From a virus: 22,206 nucleotides of DNA. A program made the translations under genes and the position numbers. The notes under the pieces are model-generated. The model worked only from the letters and a program-made list of their open reading frames with translations. It made no database searches and had not been told where the DNA came from. How positions within the stretch are numbered: the first letter of the stretch is position 1; every line of letters starts with the position of its first letter. The DNA is taken from positions 1-22,206 of IMG/VR virus record IMGVR_UViG_3300036900_000183; one strand, given 5' to 3'. Below are positions 1 to 9,146 of the stretch, one piece after another.

Positions 1-1754
1 ACTTTGGGATCGGTCGTTGTCGATATGACTGCCGGGAATTCGATTTCTCCGGATTCTAGAGCCTCCCTGAGCCCTTGGCGCGCCACGTCGCCGCGATATA
101 CGACGCCATCGACCGCAAGGCCTGCGGCTTTGGCGTCTACCAGGAAATTCTGCAACTTTTCATTTTTTGCAAGCTGCGCCTCATATCCGGATTGCCCAAG
201 TCTCTTTATGGTTTTCTCAGGCTCAAAAACGGCCGAGGTCATATCGTCGAAATCGGACATCGTATACCGCTTCACGACTTCCGTTTCTTCCGGTCGACTC
301 TCGGCAAATACCTTCACCTTCGGTGCGTTATCCTTCGCCTGCTGCAGGGCCGACGAGACCTCCGATTCGCTGATCGGTCCTTTCGGCGCACGCGCAGCAC
401 TCTCGGCGGTGAGCGGCGATAGCGTCTCCGGAAGAGCCTCTATAGGATTGGCTGCCGCAGCAACCTCATCGAGCTTCTGCCGCAAAAGCTTCAACTCGCG
501 CTCTGCCGCTCTAGCCTGGCTCATGGCGCCAGACACGCCCTGCTTTCGCAGAGACTTTACAAGCGCGTCACCATCAGCGAGTAGCTTCTCAACGTCAGGC
601 GCTACGGTCGGGTTCGCCTCCATGATCGCGGCGGCCTTTTCACGAGCAGCGCCAATCTCCGCGCCAATATCGCGCCGCAGTTGCCCGATGTTGTCAGCAA
701 TGTCTTGAGGCTTGGTCGATGCCTCAAACACGGTCTTCCCGGCATTCGGGCCCTCCGCAATCTTGCGCTCGAGCAGCATCCCGGCGCTGGCGTCTTTCCA
801 GCCCTCAGCGACTTCGCGAGACTGACCCTTGCCGACATTCTCGAAGTCGCGACCTAGCTGTTTACGGGCGAACCCAGTCGCCATGTCGGTAAGCTTTTCG
901 CTGGTCGGAAGCTTCCCAAGAACGGCACCGCCGAGTTCTCCAGCAGCCCCGATCCCAGCGCCCAGGACACCGCCGAACAGCGCTCCTTGCCCCATGCCGG
1001 CTGCTAGAGCTTCGGTTGTGAGCGGGTCACCCTTGAGTGCAGAATCCGATAGCGTCTGTCCCGCGCCGAAGATAGCGCCCTCAGTCGCCCCAGAAGCCCC
1101 GAGGCTGATGGCCTTGGACGCAACCCGTCCAGCTAGCGAGCTACCGACACCAGCCGCCTCTAATCCTCCAGATGCCAGCCCACCGACAGCCTCACCGACC
1201 GCGCCGACTGCGCGCATTGGCGCCCCCAGCACCTTGCCAGCGGTAGCCAGTCCTGATCCGATACCAGCAGCCGCACTGCCAGCCTCAGCGCCCTCAGCTA
1301 GCGCTGCTCCACCACCAGTTAGCAACGCAGGAGCAACAATCCCAGCCACCTCGCCAGCGCCCGAGCTGATGGGGTTCTGTCGCTTAAGAGCTTCAAGTGA
1401 AGAAGCCGCCTCCTCGCCACCGATGGCTCGAGCCGCAACGTCTGACAGACCTAATGACGCCGCTCGTGCAGCGCCAGCACCGAAAGCCTTTGCCTCATTG
1501 CCGAAGCCCCTGCCGTAGACGCGCTTTTCATTGATGGCCGCCACTTCTTCGGGAGCCAACACCTTGACGCCCGGATGAGCAGCATCCTCGGGAGCGACCG
1601 TGATAAGCCGGCCCTCGCTCGAGCGCGCAAGTATCTTGGCTCCCTGCTGGAAGAACGCATTGCCGCTGGCGACTGCAGCTGGCACATCGCGCGGCGCGAT
1701 CGCCTTGCCGTCGGCCGTGTAGGCTTGTGGCTGAATGAGGGGCACGTCAGCCAT
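1..1754 (-). CDS. Large internal virion protein with C-terminal ADP-ribosyltransferase-like domain (3' end cut by window)
   Basis: The reading frame is open from ATG at 1754 to the window edge: 584 residues are visible and the C-terminus is missing. Residues 1-75 are a short repeat-like region, with GAKILARSSEGRLITVAPED around 38-57. Residues 80-280 are very rich in Gly and Ala with hydrophobic stretches (about 134-230 and 250-280) that could enter a membrane. Residues 350-440 look helical or coiled-coil. Near the visible end are VYRG (552-555) and ISTTTDP (577-583). A (V/L)YRG strand followed 20-30 residues later by S-T-S/T is the hallmark of R-S-E class ADP-ribosyltransferases; the catalytic E-x-E should lie beyond base 1. 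The gene is last in the tail and ejection block, and its ATG shares one base with the preceding stop (TAATG). I infer a protein packaged in the virion and delivered with the DNA, as T4 Alt is. The ejection role comes from position and composition only. Confidence 0.7.
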   Translation of the reverse strand, partial: MADVPLIQPQAYTADGKAIAPRDVPAAVASGNAFFQQGAKILARSSEGRLITVAPEDAAHPGVKVLAPEEVAAINEKRVYGRGFGNEAKAFGAGAARAASLGLSDVAARAIGGEEAASSLEALKRQNPISSGAGEVAGIVAPALLTGGGAALAEGAEAGSAAAGIGSGLATAGKVLGAPMRAVGAVGEAVGGLASGGLEAAGVGSSLAGRVASKAISLGASGATEGAIFGAGQTLSDSALKGDPLTTEALAAGMGQGALFGGVLGAGIGAAGELGGAVLGKLPTSEKLTDMATGFARKQLGRDFENVGKGQSREVAEGWKDASAGMLLERKIAEGPNAGKTVFEASTKPQDIADNIGQLRRDIGAEIGAAREKAAAIMEANPTVAPDVEKLLADGDALVKSLRKQGVSGAMSQARAAERELKLLRQKLDEVAAAANPIEALPETLSPLTAESAARAPKGPISESEVSSALQQAKDNAPKVKVFAESRPEETEVVKRYTMSDFDDMTSAVFEPEKTIKRLGQSGYEAQLAKNEKLQNFLVDAKAAGLAVDGVVYRGDVARQGLREALESGEIEFPAVISTTTDPK

Positions 1755-3598
1755 TATTCGGTAATCTCCTGCGCAGAGTCAGGCAGGTCGTTCTCGGTCT
1801 CGTCCGGGGCATCGCTGCCGCCGCTACCCTTGCCCGCCGGGGCTAGGAACTTCTTCTGATTGCGGATCTCATCCTCCATTTGGCGCTTCAGCTCATCGAG
1901 CTTCGCGGCAGCGGACGGGTTCCGGAAGAAAGCGGCCGGATTCCCGATCATTTCGTGCATCATGTCTTTGGTGGCCTGCTGGAATGTGGCCACGCCGATT
2001 GCATCGTGAGCCTTGAATGTCAGGCCGCCAGCGAGAGTCTTCGCGCGCTCCTCGTCCTCACTGCCCCACGTGCGCGAGCTCGCGTCTTTCGTTAGCTGTT
2101 GCAGGCGAGCGATATCCTCAATTGCACCGTGAGCGCTGCGAACAATCTTCTGTGATTGCGTCTTCTCTCTTGAGTTGCCGGCGAGACGCACAGATCCATC
2201 AGGGAATCGAACCGCTAGAGGAGAGGCGTCGGCAGACTTGAACGGTTTTCCGTTAACGTCCGTGTTGCCTTCGAGGTAATCGAGGCCCTTCTTTGCCTCA
2301 GCAGCCTTCTTGATGCGAGCGAACGGGTCATTCCCGCCACCGCCACCGGTCATAGAGAGCTTCGCGGTCACATGAGCGCCGGCCAATTGCTGAGCTTGCG
2401 CGGTCAACTGTTCGCGCTTGAGCTGGCTATCCTGTAGCGCTAACTGGGCCTGACCGAGAGCGTCTTGTGTGCCGATTTGCTCGGCGGTGTTTTTGACCAG
2501 CGCATCCTTCGCGGCAAGCGCCTGGAGCTGCAAATTAGTACGAGCAAGCTCGGGGCTGCCGTACGTTGCCAGCGCATCCTTGTAGGCGTTATTGGTAAGC
2601 GTCGCCTTATCCTTGGCCGCGCTGTAGGCTTGGATTTGGTCATTGGTCCAGCGGTCAATCATCTGGTTGACCATCTTATCGCCCTGATTTTCGCCACCCG
2701 TTCGGAGCGCAAGCTGTCCACCGAAAATCATGGCCACGCCAGCGGCGAGACGAACGCCGACGCCCTTGTCCTTCCAGAACTGGTCGACCTGTTTTGGCTT
2801 CGCGTTTGCTAGCTCATCTTGCGCCGTTTGAGACTTCGTGTTGAGTCGCTGGATCTCGGCGTCGATGGCCTGGCGGCGCTTGATTTGGTCCTGAACATTG
2901 AGGGCTTGTTGTCGCTCGAGTTCCGCTTGCTGTTCGAGATAGTCACCCTTGTGTAGCGCCTGGTCCTCGAGGGAGTTGCTGGTCGACTGGTCGAGCTCGT
3001 CTTGACGCTTCTTGATGTCCTCAGCCAACGCCGGGTCTACGCGGCCAGGCTCGTTGTATTCGCGAGTCTCGCCAGTCACCGCGAGCTTCGGGCGGCCACC
3101 ACCGCCGCCGCCTCCACCATTCTTGATGTAGTCGGCGAACAAGGGATCCATACCGCCGGCCTCTGGCGTTTCCGCTTGTCGTTTCTTGCCGGCGCCGACC
3201 TGCACCAAATCGGGAGGCTTCGGCGGGCCTCCGGCTTCCCCTGGTAGGCGCACATCGAACTTACTAGCCGGCGCCGTTTCATGTGAAACAGACTTCGGCG
3301 GAGCGAGCAACTGCTGAGCGACAACGCGCGGATCCGGAGAAGGCGGCTTCTCGGCGTAGACGCCAGCGCCCGTCATGGTGTCCACTGGGCCACCCCCAAT
3401 GCCAGCCACAGCATCAGGCGATTTCGATATGCTGTAGGGGTTGCTCATCTCGGGAGGCGCGAGAGCTGGCGCCTGCGAGGCATCCGGCTGCAGACCTTGC
3501 GCGAGCGCATCCTGCTCGGACATCGGCACGACCATGCTAGCGCCATCGTCTCTCGTGACGCTAAGCAGGCCCGGTTGCAGTGTGCGAAATGTAGCCAC
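1754..3598 (-). CDS. Putative internal virion / DNA-ejection protein (614 aa)
   Basis: The start is GTG at 3598, directly abutting the TGA of the preceding gene, with a purine-rich GGCGGG stretch 7-8 bases upstream. The N-terminal 150 residues are Pro/Ala-rich and look disordered. A run of eight glycines (161-168) is written with mixed GGT/GGA/GGC codons, so it is not a simple nucleotide repeat. Residues 185-265 form a highly charged Gln/Glu/Arg coiled coil. Residues 279-299 form one hydrophobic segment that could cross a membrane. Residues 320-410 are again helical and rich in Ala and Gln. The last 30 residues are acidic. This composition and the position between two other large tail-end proteins are typical of podovirus ejection proteins, which form a conduit across the host envelope. 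I cannot assign a named family. The gene product could also be an inner core component that never leaves the capsid. Confidence 0.75.
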   Translation of the reverse strand: MATFRTLQPGLLSVTRDDGASMVVPMSEQDALAQGLQPDASQAPALAPPEMSNPYSISKSPDAVAGIGGGPVDTMTGAGVYAEKPPSPDPRVVAQQLLAPPKSVSHETAPASKFDVRLPGEAGGPPKPPDLVQVGAGKKRQAETPEAGGMDPLFADYIKNGGGGGGGGRPKLAVTGETREYNEPGRVDPALAEDIKKRQDELDQSTSNSLEDQALHKGDYLEQQAELERQQALNVQDQIKRRQAIDAEIQRLNTKSQTAQDELANAKPKQVDQFWKDKGVGVRLAAGVAMIFGGQLALRTGGENQGDKMVNQMIDRWTNDQIQAYSAAKDKATLTNNAYKDALATYGSPELARTNLQLQALAAKDALVKNTAEQIGTQDALGQAQLALQDSQLKREQLTAQAQQLAGAHVTAKLSMTGGGGGNDPFARIKKAAEAKKGLDYLEGNTDVNGKPFKSADASPLAVRFPDGSVRLAGNSREKTQSQKIVRSAHGAIEDIARLQQLTKDASSRTWGSEDEERAKTLAGGLTFKAHDAIGVATFQQATKDMMHEMIGNPAAFFRNPSAAAKLDELKRQMEDEIRNQKKFLAPAGKGSGGSDAPDETENDLPDSAQEITE

Positions 3599-5620
3599 TC
3601 AGTAGCCCGCCTGGGTTTGCGGATAGAGTCCCGCCTGGTATGGCGCCGGCTGGGCCTGTCCGCCGCCCATTGCCTCGAGTTGCTGAATCTTGCGCTGCAG
3701 CTCGCTGATGGCCGCGGTATTGGTCATCGTGAGGCGCGGCGTATCGACTTGGAGTCCATGTCTGGTGTCGTGCACCGCTGGAGCCGCGGCCGTCTTGAGC
3801 AGGTCCTGAGCCATCGGACCCACCTGTCGGCCAGGGACAGCGCCGGGGGCGCTCGGGTCCTTGTAGTTGTAGGCGTACCCCTTGGCTGCCGTCAGATCTA
3901 CAGCCGGCCGCGGAGCCCCGCCTTGGCTCACATAGGCCTGATCTAGTGAAGCGGTGTCGGGCTGCTGAGGCGCGAACGAAGCTGTCGGCGGGCCCTGAAG
4001 AGCAGCTAATTGGGACTCGAGCTCGCGAATCCTGGTCTTACTGTGCGCATCACTGGCCACGAATGGGGTGGTGGAGATCGGCGCCGTTCGTTGTTGGGCG
4101 GCCATCGCTGGCGCCACTGACGATTGGTAAGGACGCCCCGGGTTAACCGCAGGCGCCGGGGCGGCGCGCTGTCCTGCTAGAAACGAAAGTAGCGACGACT
4201 GTGAAGCGCTCGGCCCAAACCCCGCGTTATTACGTCGGTTCAACGTATCCGCTCCGAGCTGCTGGTCGAGCGAGTGGTAGTAGTTCGCGCCGTTGATTTG
4301 GTTGAGATAACTTTGCGCCGCAGAAGGCGTCGGTGGAGGGCGATGGATTGTGGTTGCCTGTTGAAATGCTCCAGGATCCTGCCCGGCGGCGGGCGACACC
4401 TCCCCTCGAGATATCACCATCCCGGGTTCCGTCACTATCGCCTGCGGGCTGCCAGCGGGCACGAACCCGCCAGCATACCCCTGCTCGATCTGCGGCAGTT
4501 CAAGCGGTACGATGTCGGTCTTCTGACGCTCGTCGGAAGCGACGCCGCTCGCGCCCACCTTTGCCGCGTCCTCAACCAACTGTAGTTGGCGGTTTTGCTT
4601 CGCGGCAGCCGCCGCATCGTCTGCCTGGTTATTAGCCATCGAAACAGCGGTCTTTGCGCCGCCAAGCGCCATGTTCGCGTTGAGCTGGGCGCCCATGATG
4701 TTGTCGTTTCGCTGCGCGCCCGCATTGAACGCGGCCTCACCCATTTGGTTGGCCTGCATCCCGAGATTTTGCTGACTAACGCCAAGATTGTTGTAAATCC
4801 CAGTCGTCGCGTTGTTGATTTGCTGCTGGTTCTGGCCAAGCGCCGCGTTTTGAGCCTGAACACCTTCGTTTCCGGTCCGAATCGTGGTCGCCTGGTTGCC
4901 GGCCTGCCCCGCGAGCGAACCGCCCTGCCCATAAGCATTGCCGGCCTGCCCAAGCGCACCCGCTTGGAACTGGTTGTAGGCGTTTTGCTCTTGGATCCGG
5001 GCAATCGCAGCAGCCTGGTTGGTTTGCTGGCTCAGCGCGGAGTTGTTGAACGCCGCCTGGTTCATCGCGGCCTGCCCGCTGCCGAGCGAGCGCCCCGAGC
5101 GCGCCATGCTCAGCTGCTGAGCCATGCCTCCAGCCAGCCCCTGCTGAAGTTGAGCCGCGGCGTAGCTGTCACCCATGGGTCGCGTGCCTAGCGCTTGAAG
5201 CTGATTGCCGACCTGGTTGACGTTGCCCATTGCGGCATTCGTTCCGCCGAGAGCCGCTAGCTGAGCTTGCTTGTCGGCGAGCGAGGTCGTGATTTGCGGT
5301 CCACCGCGCATCTGGGCGGCGTTCGCGATATCGAAGTTACCGTTAGCCTGGTTGTAGAAGGCTGACTCGCGCGCGTTCTGGTCGGACTGGTGCTGTAGTC
5401 CGGTGCTGTAGGCGTTCGCGGCGATGGCATTCGCGTCGGCAGAATTGGGGCCGTTTCCGTACTGAAAATTCTGCGCGTCAGGCGCGGCTGTCGGCGTCGT
5501 TTGCGGCTTTCCGAGGATGTTCCCGTCCTCGCTAGCCCACCTATAGGCCTCGGAGCCGCCAAACGTCCCCGCTGCTGCAGCGATTCGACCCAAGTCCCAT
5601 TTGCCGCCTAAAAATGCCAT
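3599..5620 (-). CDS. Ala/Gln/Asn-rich virion protein with C-terminal Peptidase_S74-like chaperone motifs (673 aa)
   Basis: ATG at 5620 overlaps the stop of the preceding gene (TGATG). Residues 50-345 are extremely rich in Ala, Gln, Asn and Gly with irregular NQ-containing repeats, as in internal virion proteins. The C-terminal third shows signs of an intramolecular chaperone of the endosialidase type (Peptidase_S74). These are SDERQKTDI at 362-370, a second copy SDAHSKTRI at 523-531, an aromatic-Lys-Asp block YAYNYKDP (582-589), RQVGPMAQDL (598-607) and a terminal helix ISELQRKIQQLEA (638-650). In known S74 domains the Ser and the Lys five residues later form the self-cleavage dyad; here these would be S362/K367 or S523/K528. 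S74 domains usually mature fibres and spikes, so this could be a fibre-like protein, but the low-complexity body and the neighbours suggest an internal or tail-tip component. Confidence 0.75.
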   Translation of the reverse strand: MAFLGGKWDLGRIAAAAGTFGGSEAYRWASEDGNILGKPQTTPTAAPDAQNFQYGNGPNSADANAIAANAYSTGLQHQSDQNARESAFYNQANGNFDIANAAQMRGGPQITTSLADKQAQLAALGGTNAAMGNVNQVGNQLQALGTRPMGDSYAAAQLQQGLAGGMAQQLSMARSGRSLGSGQAAMNQAAFNNSALSQQTNQAAAIARIQEQNAYNQFQAGALGQAGNAYGQGGSLAGQAGNQATTIRTGNEGVQAQNAALGQNQQQINNATTGIYNNLGVSQQNLGMQANQMGEAAFNAGAQRNDNIMGAQLNANMALGGAKTAVSMANNQADDAAAAAKQNRQLQLVEDAAKVGASGVASDERQKTDIVPLELPQIEQGYAGGFVPAGSPQAIVTEPGMVISRGEVSPAAGQDPGAFQQATTIHRPPPTPSAAQSYLNQINGANYYHSLDQQLGADTLNRRNNAGFGPSASQSSLLSFLAGQRAAPAPAVNPGRPYQSSVAPAMAAQQRTAPISTTPFVASDAHSKTRIRELESQLAALQGPPTASFAPQQPDTASLDQAYVSQGGAPRPAVDLTAAKGYAYNYKDPSAPGAVPGRQVGPMAQDLLKTAAAPAVHDTRHGLQVDTPRLTMTNTAAISELQRKIQQLEAMGGGQAQPAPYQAGLYPQTQAGY

Positions 5621-8600
5621 CAGGTATTCCTGCTCAGTGTGGAGACTCGCTTCAGGCCTTCGCCTTGCTCATGCTCGAGGGTCATCGCAATTAGAGCGAG
5701 CCCTTCGGAAGTGCTCGTCTCATCATACTGCACTCGCACGCTCAAAGCATCCCGAAGCTCCGCATTTCCTAGCGACGTCTCGACGACCGTCAGGTCACCG
5801 ATCTGCGCGTCGCCGGCTGCAAGAGCGAAGAAACGTTGCGACGTGTACGACCCAAACTCCGTGGTCTTGGTGATGCTCAGTAGGCACGCCGATCGCACCT
5901 CAGCCAGTAGGTCAACCTTGCTGATGACGCCCTGCGAGAGCACGCCGAACGGTCGCATGTCACCGGTTCGAAGCTCCATTTGGATCGGGGTGTTGTTGGC
6001 GTCCGAATAGACGCCGTTGGATGCCTGAAGCCCGTTCGCGCCGGTCGTCGCCCCAAATTGCGCGACTTCTCCGCCGATCCATTGCCCAATCCCGCACGGA
6101 GCGGTCCCGTTTCCGGCTGAATCTACGTAATTGTCTACGCCCCACGACTTGTGCGCCATGTCGTACACGATTCGGATCCCCTGAGTGCCGCTCGTGTTGG
6201 AGCACGTCCAAAGCACGCTCTGCTCTTGCTGCTTTGTGATGGTCGTAACGCCAGTGATAATCGGGAAAGCCTGCAGCGAGGTCATCACGTTGTCGCCGGC
6301 AGGCACCGGGGAGCCGAAGCCGCGAGGCAGCAAATAAAGGCCGCGTGAGGTCTGAAAGAAGCAGCCGTCATCGATTACCTTGACGCTGCGCGGCTCGATG
6401 CAGCCGAGCTCATACGGCATTCGAGTCAGGTTGCCGAAATCTCCCAGCCCGTCATCGGATGGACCGTCGCCGCTCGCGATGTAGATACCCTCCGCGGTGA
6501 ACATCACCAGCACGTCGAGCCAGGCAATCCCTGTGCACGGAGCCGGAAGCACAATACGAAATGCGTCGCTGTCAGCGAAGCTCGGGGACTGGTCGCCGAA
6601 GATGAGCTTGCTGGCTTGAATCACGTCCGGGCGCATTAGGCCGCCAAGGAACAGACGTTGCCCGCCCACGCAGCCGAAGCGCGCTGGGGGAGGGAACGAA
6701 TTGGCCAGCGTTTGCCCTACCTGGACGTACAGAGCCTTGTTGCCCTGGATGCTTGCGTCCGATGCCTGGTCAACGATGGTGTAAATCCCCTGGCCGCCAT
6801 CGATGACCGACGCCAGGTAATAGGTCTGGCCATTGGAAAGCGTGCGGTAAATCTCGAGCTGGCAGCTCGTGCGCGCCGATAACGGCAGGCCGCTGACAGC
6901 AATCGTGACCTGTGTTTGCCCGGCCCCCATCGTTACCTTTCGCGGCGTCGCCGGGGCTGATATCTCCACGCGCCCAAGGCTGGTGCGAGACACGTAGACG
7001 GCGGTGTAATAGTAGTCAGAGGAGGCGGTTAACGCCCCGCCTGCTGCCGGTGTTCCGGTTCCGAATTGAGGTGCGGCGATGTATCCTTGCTCAACGCATC
7101 CGCGGTCGTCCACCCTAGTAAGCGCACCCATCGGGATAAACGATGACGAATCCGCGTAGATTGGCACAAGCGAGCGGGACTGCGCAGCGTCAGAGTAATG
7201 CGTCGCCTGCAGCGTCCTGAATTCGTGCCCGATAGTTACCGATCCGGGGATGGCGAAGTAAGTGGGAACCGTACACGCGAACACCGCCGACGTTCCGAGT
7301 TGAGCCACGGTCGGCACACCGCGCAAGTCAGCTCCGGTCGTGAGCAGACCATCGCTCACGGCGTAATCCTGCACTGACATCTCGATTGGCAGAGAGATGT
7401 TGCTGTTAGAGGAGAACGAGTTTGGTAGCGGGAGCCGAAGTAGCGTCGCATATGCAGGGCCGCTCGTAGCTGTCTCGGTCCAAATGTAGACCTCGGTCCC
7501 CGCCTGAAACGGGAGCGAGATCGGGTACGCCCCAAACGAGGTCACCGTTATGATTTGTGCAGTGCCGGTAGCGTCAACATCCCGCACAAAGAATGAACCG
7601 AACTTAGGGTTCCCGGTGTACGAGGCGCCGAACACAGCGCGCACTCCGCCACCTCCGATGCCCAAAACTGTAGATCGGTATGACAGCAGCGGCTTAGACG
7701 AGACTGTCGCGGTGAGCACACCGGTCCCAATGGCCGCGCCGAGTCCAGCCGGGAATACTGCTACCTTGGTTGACGTGGTAGCGGGGGCACCGTACCCGAC
7801 ATAGATGCCGTTCGTATTGCCGAGCACAGTGCATTCTGCGGCGATTTCAGCGATCGTGCGCGTCGCTGCGATAGCCCATGTCGCCACCGTAACTAGGTCG
7901 ACAATTAGGTTTGCCGCCGTGCGCGTATATGTCACCAGGAACTGCGTAGAGCTATACGAACTCGCGTCGTAGGACGTGATCGATGCCGCAGGAACGATTG
8001 CGGTCTCAGCTCCGAAACGACCAGCGAGCGAGGTTAGAAGGCGCCCCATGATCGCCGTAGTTGCAGCTCCAGACGTGTACAGGTACGTGAGGACTACCTG
8101 ATTGCCGGCCACAATTAGCTTGGGGTAGGTGATGCCGCCGAAGCCGTTCAATGCGGGCGCGAAGTCCTGCATAAACACCAGAGTCTGGTCAGCTGGATCC
8201 GTCGCGACGACGCGAATCATCTGGTCGCCGAGCCCTGTCTGCTGCACGAATTGAACCGCGGTCCACAGGTACCCGAGCGCGTAACAGCTCGAGCAGGGGG
8301 TGGTGTTCTGCCCCTGCAGAGACTTGGCGGGCACAGGGAAAAAGCTGTTGTTTGGTAGCCATCCGCTAGCAGCGCCGGCCACACGCACCGTAGGATCCGC
8401 ACCAATGGTACCGATCGGGAGGCCGAGGATCGATAGCGAACGGTCAAAGAATGCGTTGGTTACGCTATCGAAATTGCTGCACTGGTCATCAACTAAGGCA
8501 AACGCGCTGTTGCCGGCTGAGCCTATCGCGCGAGGGCTACCGCCGAGTTGAGCCGTGCCGAGCGTAGCGACGCTAAGCGCAGTATGCCCGTAGCGCTTGC

Positions 8601-8730
8601 CCCACCGCGACCCCTTTCGCAGGCGCACGTTAAACGCGATATCCAGTTGCGGCATCGGCAGCACCGCGCGCTCGATGCCCTGGTTTTGGCCAGCCGTTAG
8701 AAGGTTGTCGTTGATATCCGTGCCCGCCAT
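5620..8730 (-). CDS. Large tail protein, nozzle / tail-tube B-like (1036 aa)
   Basis: The frame is open to a TTG at 8742, but ATG at 8730 forms a TGATG overlap with the preceding stop and is the preferred start. The protein is almost entirely beta-rich, with many Gly, Ser and Thr. From about residue 690 to 850 it carries a pattern common in podovirus nozzle proteins. It begins with a PPARFGCVGGQRLFLGG block, where a site description starts. It continues with IAWLDVLVMFTAEGIYI, with MPYELGCIEPRSVKVIDDGC and with FFQTSRGLYLLPRGF, which read like successive propeller blades. T7 gp12 and P22 gp10 are the functional comparators: they close the tail end and bind the tailspike or fibres. The gene follows the adaptor gene and one small gene, as expected for a distal tail piece. 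The length is greater than in T7 or P22, so extra domains are present. The fold assignment is by pattern, not by alignment. Confidence 0.75.
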   Translation of the reverse strand: MAGTDINDNLLTAGQNQGIERAVLPMPQLDIAFNVRLRKGSRWGKRYGHTALSVATLGTAQLGGSPRAIGSAGNSAFALVDDQCSNFDSVTNAFFDRSLSILGLPIGTIGADPTVRVAGAASGWLPNNSFFPVPAKSLQGQNTTPCSSCYALGYLWTAVQFVQQTGLGDQMIRVVATDPADQTLVFMQDFAPALNGFGGITYPKLIVAGNQVVLTYLYTSGAATTAIMGRLLTSLAGRFGAETAIVPAASITSYDASSYSSTQFLVTYTRTAANLIVDLVTVATWAIAATRTIAEIAAECTVLGNTNGIYVGYGAPATTSTKVAVFPAGLGAAIGTGVLTATVSSKPLLSYRSTVLGIGGGGVRAVFGASYTGNPKFGSFFVRDVDATGTAQIITVTSFGAYPISLPFQAGTEVYIWTETATSGPAYATLLRLPLPNSFSSNSNISLPIEMSVQDYAVSDGLLTTGADLRGVPTVAQLGTSAVFACTVPTYFAIPGSVTIGHEFRTLQATHYSDAAQSRSLVPIYADSSSFIPMGALTRVDDRGCVEQGYIAAPQFGTGTPAAGGALTASSDYYYTAVYVSRTSLGRVEISAPATPRKVTMGAGQTQVTIAVSGLPLSARTSCQLEIYRTLSNGQTYYLASVIDGGQGIYTIVDQASDASIQGNKALYVQVGQTLANSFPPPARFGCVGGQRLFLGGLMRPDVIQASKLIFGDQSPSFADSDAFRIVLPAPCTGIAWLDVLVMFTAEGIYIASGDGPSDDGLGDFGNLTRMPYELGCIEPRSVKVIDDGCFFQTSRGLYLLPRGFGSPVPAGDNVMTSLQAFPIITGVTTITKQQEQSVLWTCSNTSGTQGIRIVYDMAHKSWGVDNYVDSAGNGTAPCGIGQWIGGEVAQFGATTGANGLQASNGVYSDANNTPIQMELRTGDMRPFGVLSQGVISKVDLLAEVRSACLLSITKTTEFGSYTSQRFFALAAGDAQIGDLTVVETSLGNAELRDALSVRVQYDETSTSEGLALIAMTLEHEQGEGLKRVSTLSRNT

Positions 8731-9146
8731 CACGCCCACCAATCCGAACCGTCGTAGTAGATCCAGTACATGCCGACCGCGGCGTAAGTTTTGCTAGTGG
8801 TCGCATTGATGCGACGAGCAACGCCGGCAGCCGAGAACCCGCTAGGGAACACGTTCACGTTGTTGGCTGCGAAGCGCTTGACGATGGCTAGCCACCCCGG
8901 CGTCTTGTCTGGAGCTGAAAGCGTAACAGTCACATTCCCCAGGTTCGAATCGCAGAGAGCAAGCTGACCAGGAAGCACTGACGCAATTGTGTCGGCGACG
9001 CTGGTGAACCTGCGCGGCACTAGCGCCGGCTGATACGTCGCACGGATACCGTCGGTCTCGGCCTTTACGTTGCTCTCAAATGTACTGAGTTGAGACGAGA
9101 GGCGGCTGGCGCTCTCAGTGATGAACTGATGGATCTGCTTGAGCAT
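8730..9146 (-). CDS. Small virion protein with C-terminal beta domain (138 aa)
   Basis: ATG at 9146 directly follows the stop of the adaptor gene at 9147. Residues 1-35 form a polar helix. Residues 60-138 are beta-rich and end in the pattern VTVTLSAPDK...ARRINATTSKTYAAVGMYWIYYDGSDWW. Such a run of short strands closing on a DG-x-x-W-W aromatic motif recurs in small phage head-fibre, collar and tail-associated domains that trimerise. By position between the adaptor and the nozzle it could be a collar, plug or fibre-anchoring component. I do not recognise a named family, and its assembly role is inference. Confidence 0.7.
   Translation of the reverse strand: MLKQIHQFITESASRLSSQLSTFESNVKAETDGIRATYQPALVPRRFTSVADTIASVLPGQLALCDSNLGNVTVTLSAPDKTPGWLAIVKRFAANNVNVFPSGFSAAGVARRINATTSKTYAAVGMYWIYYDGSDWWA

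Noticed and set aside
4-708. A 234-codon plus-strand open frame at the left edge.
   Set aside because: It is antisense to the ADP-ribosyltransferase-like gene, which has recognisable motifs and an operon-linked start.
829-1518. A 229-codon plus-strand open frame rich in Ala, Pro and Ser.
   Set aside because: It is the shadow of the Gly/Ala-rich part of the minus-strand virion protein; the composition follows from that gene's codons.
3093-3120. The glycine-run coding stretch as a simple nucleotide repeat.
   Set aside because: The eight glycine codons are mixed GGT, GGA and GGC, so it is a flexible linker at protein level and not a slippage tract.
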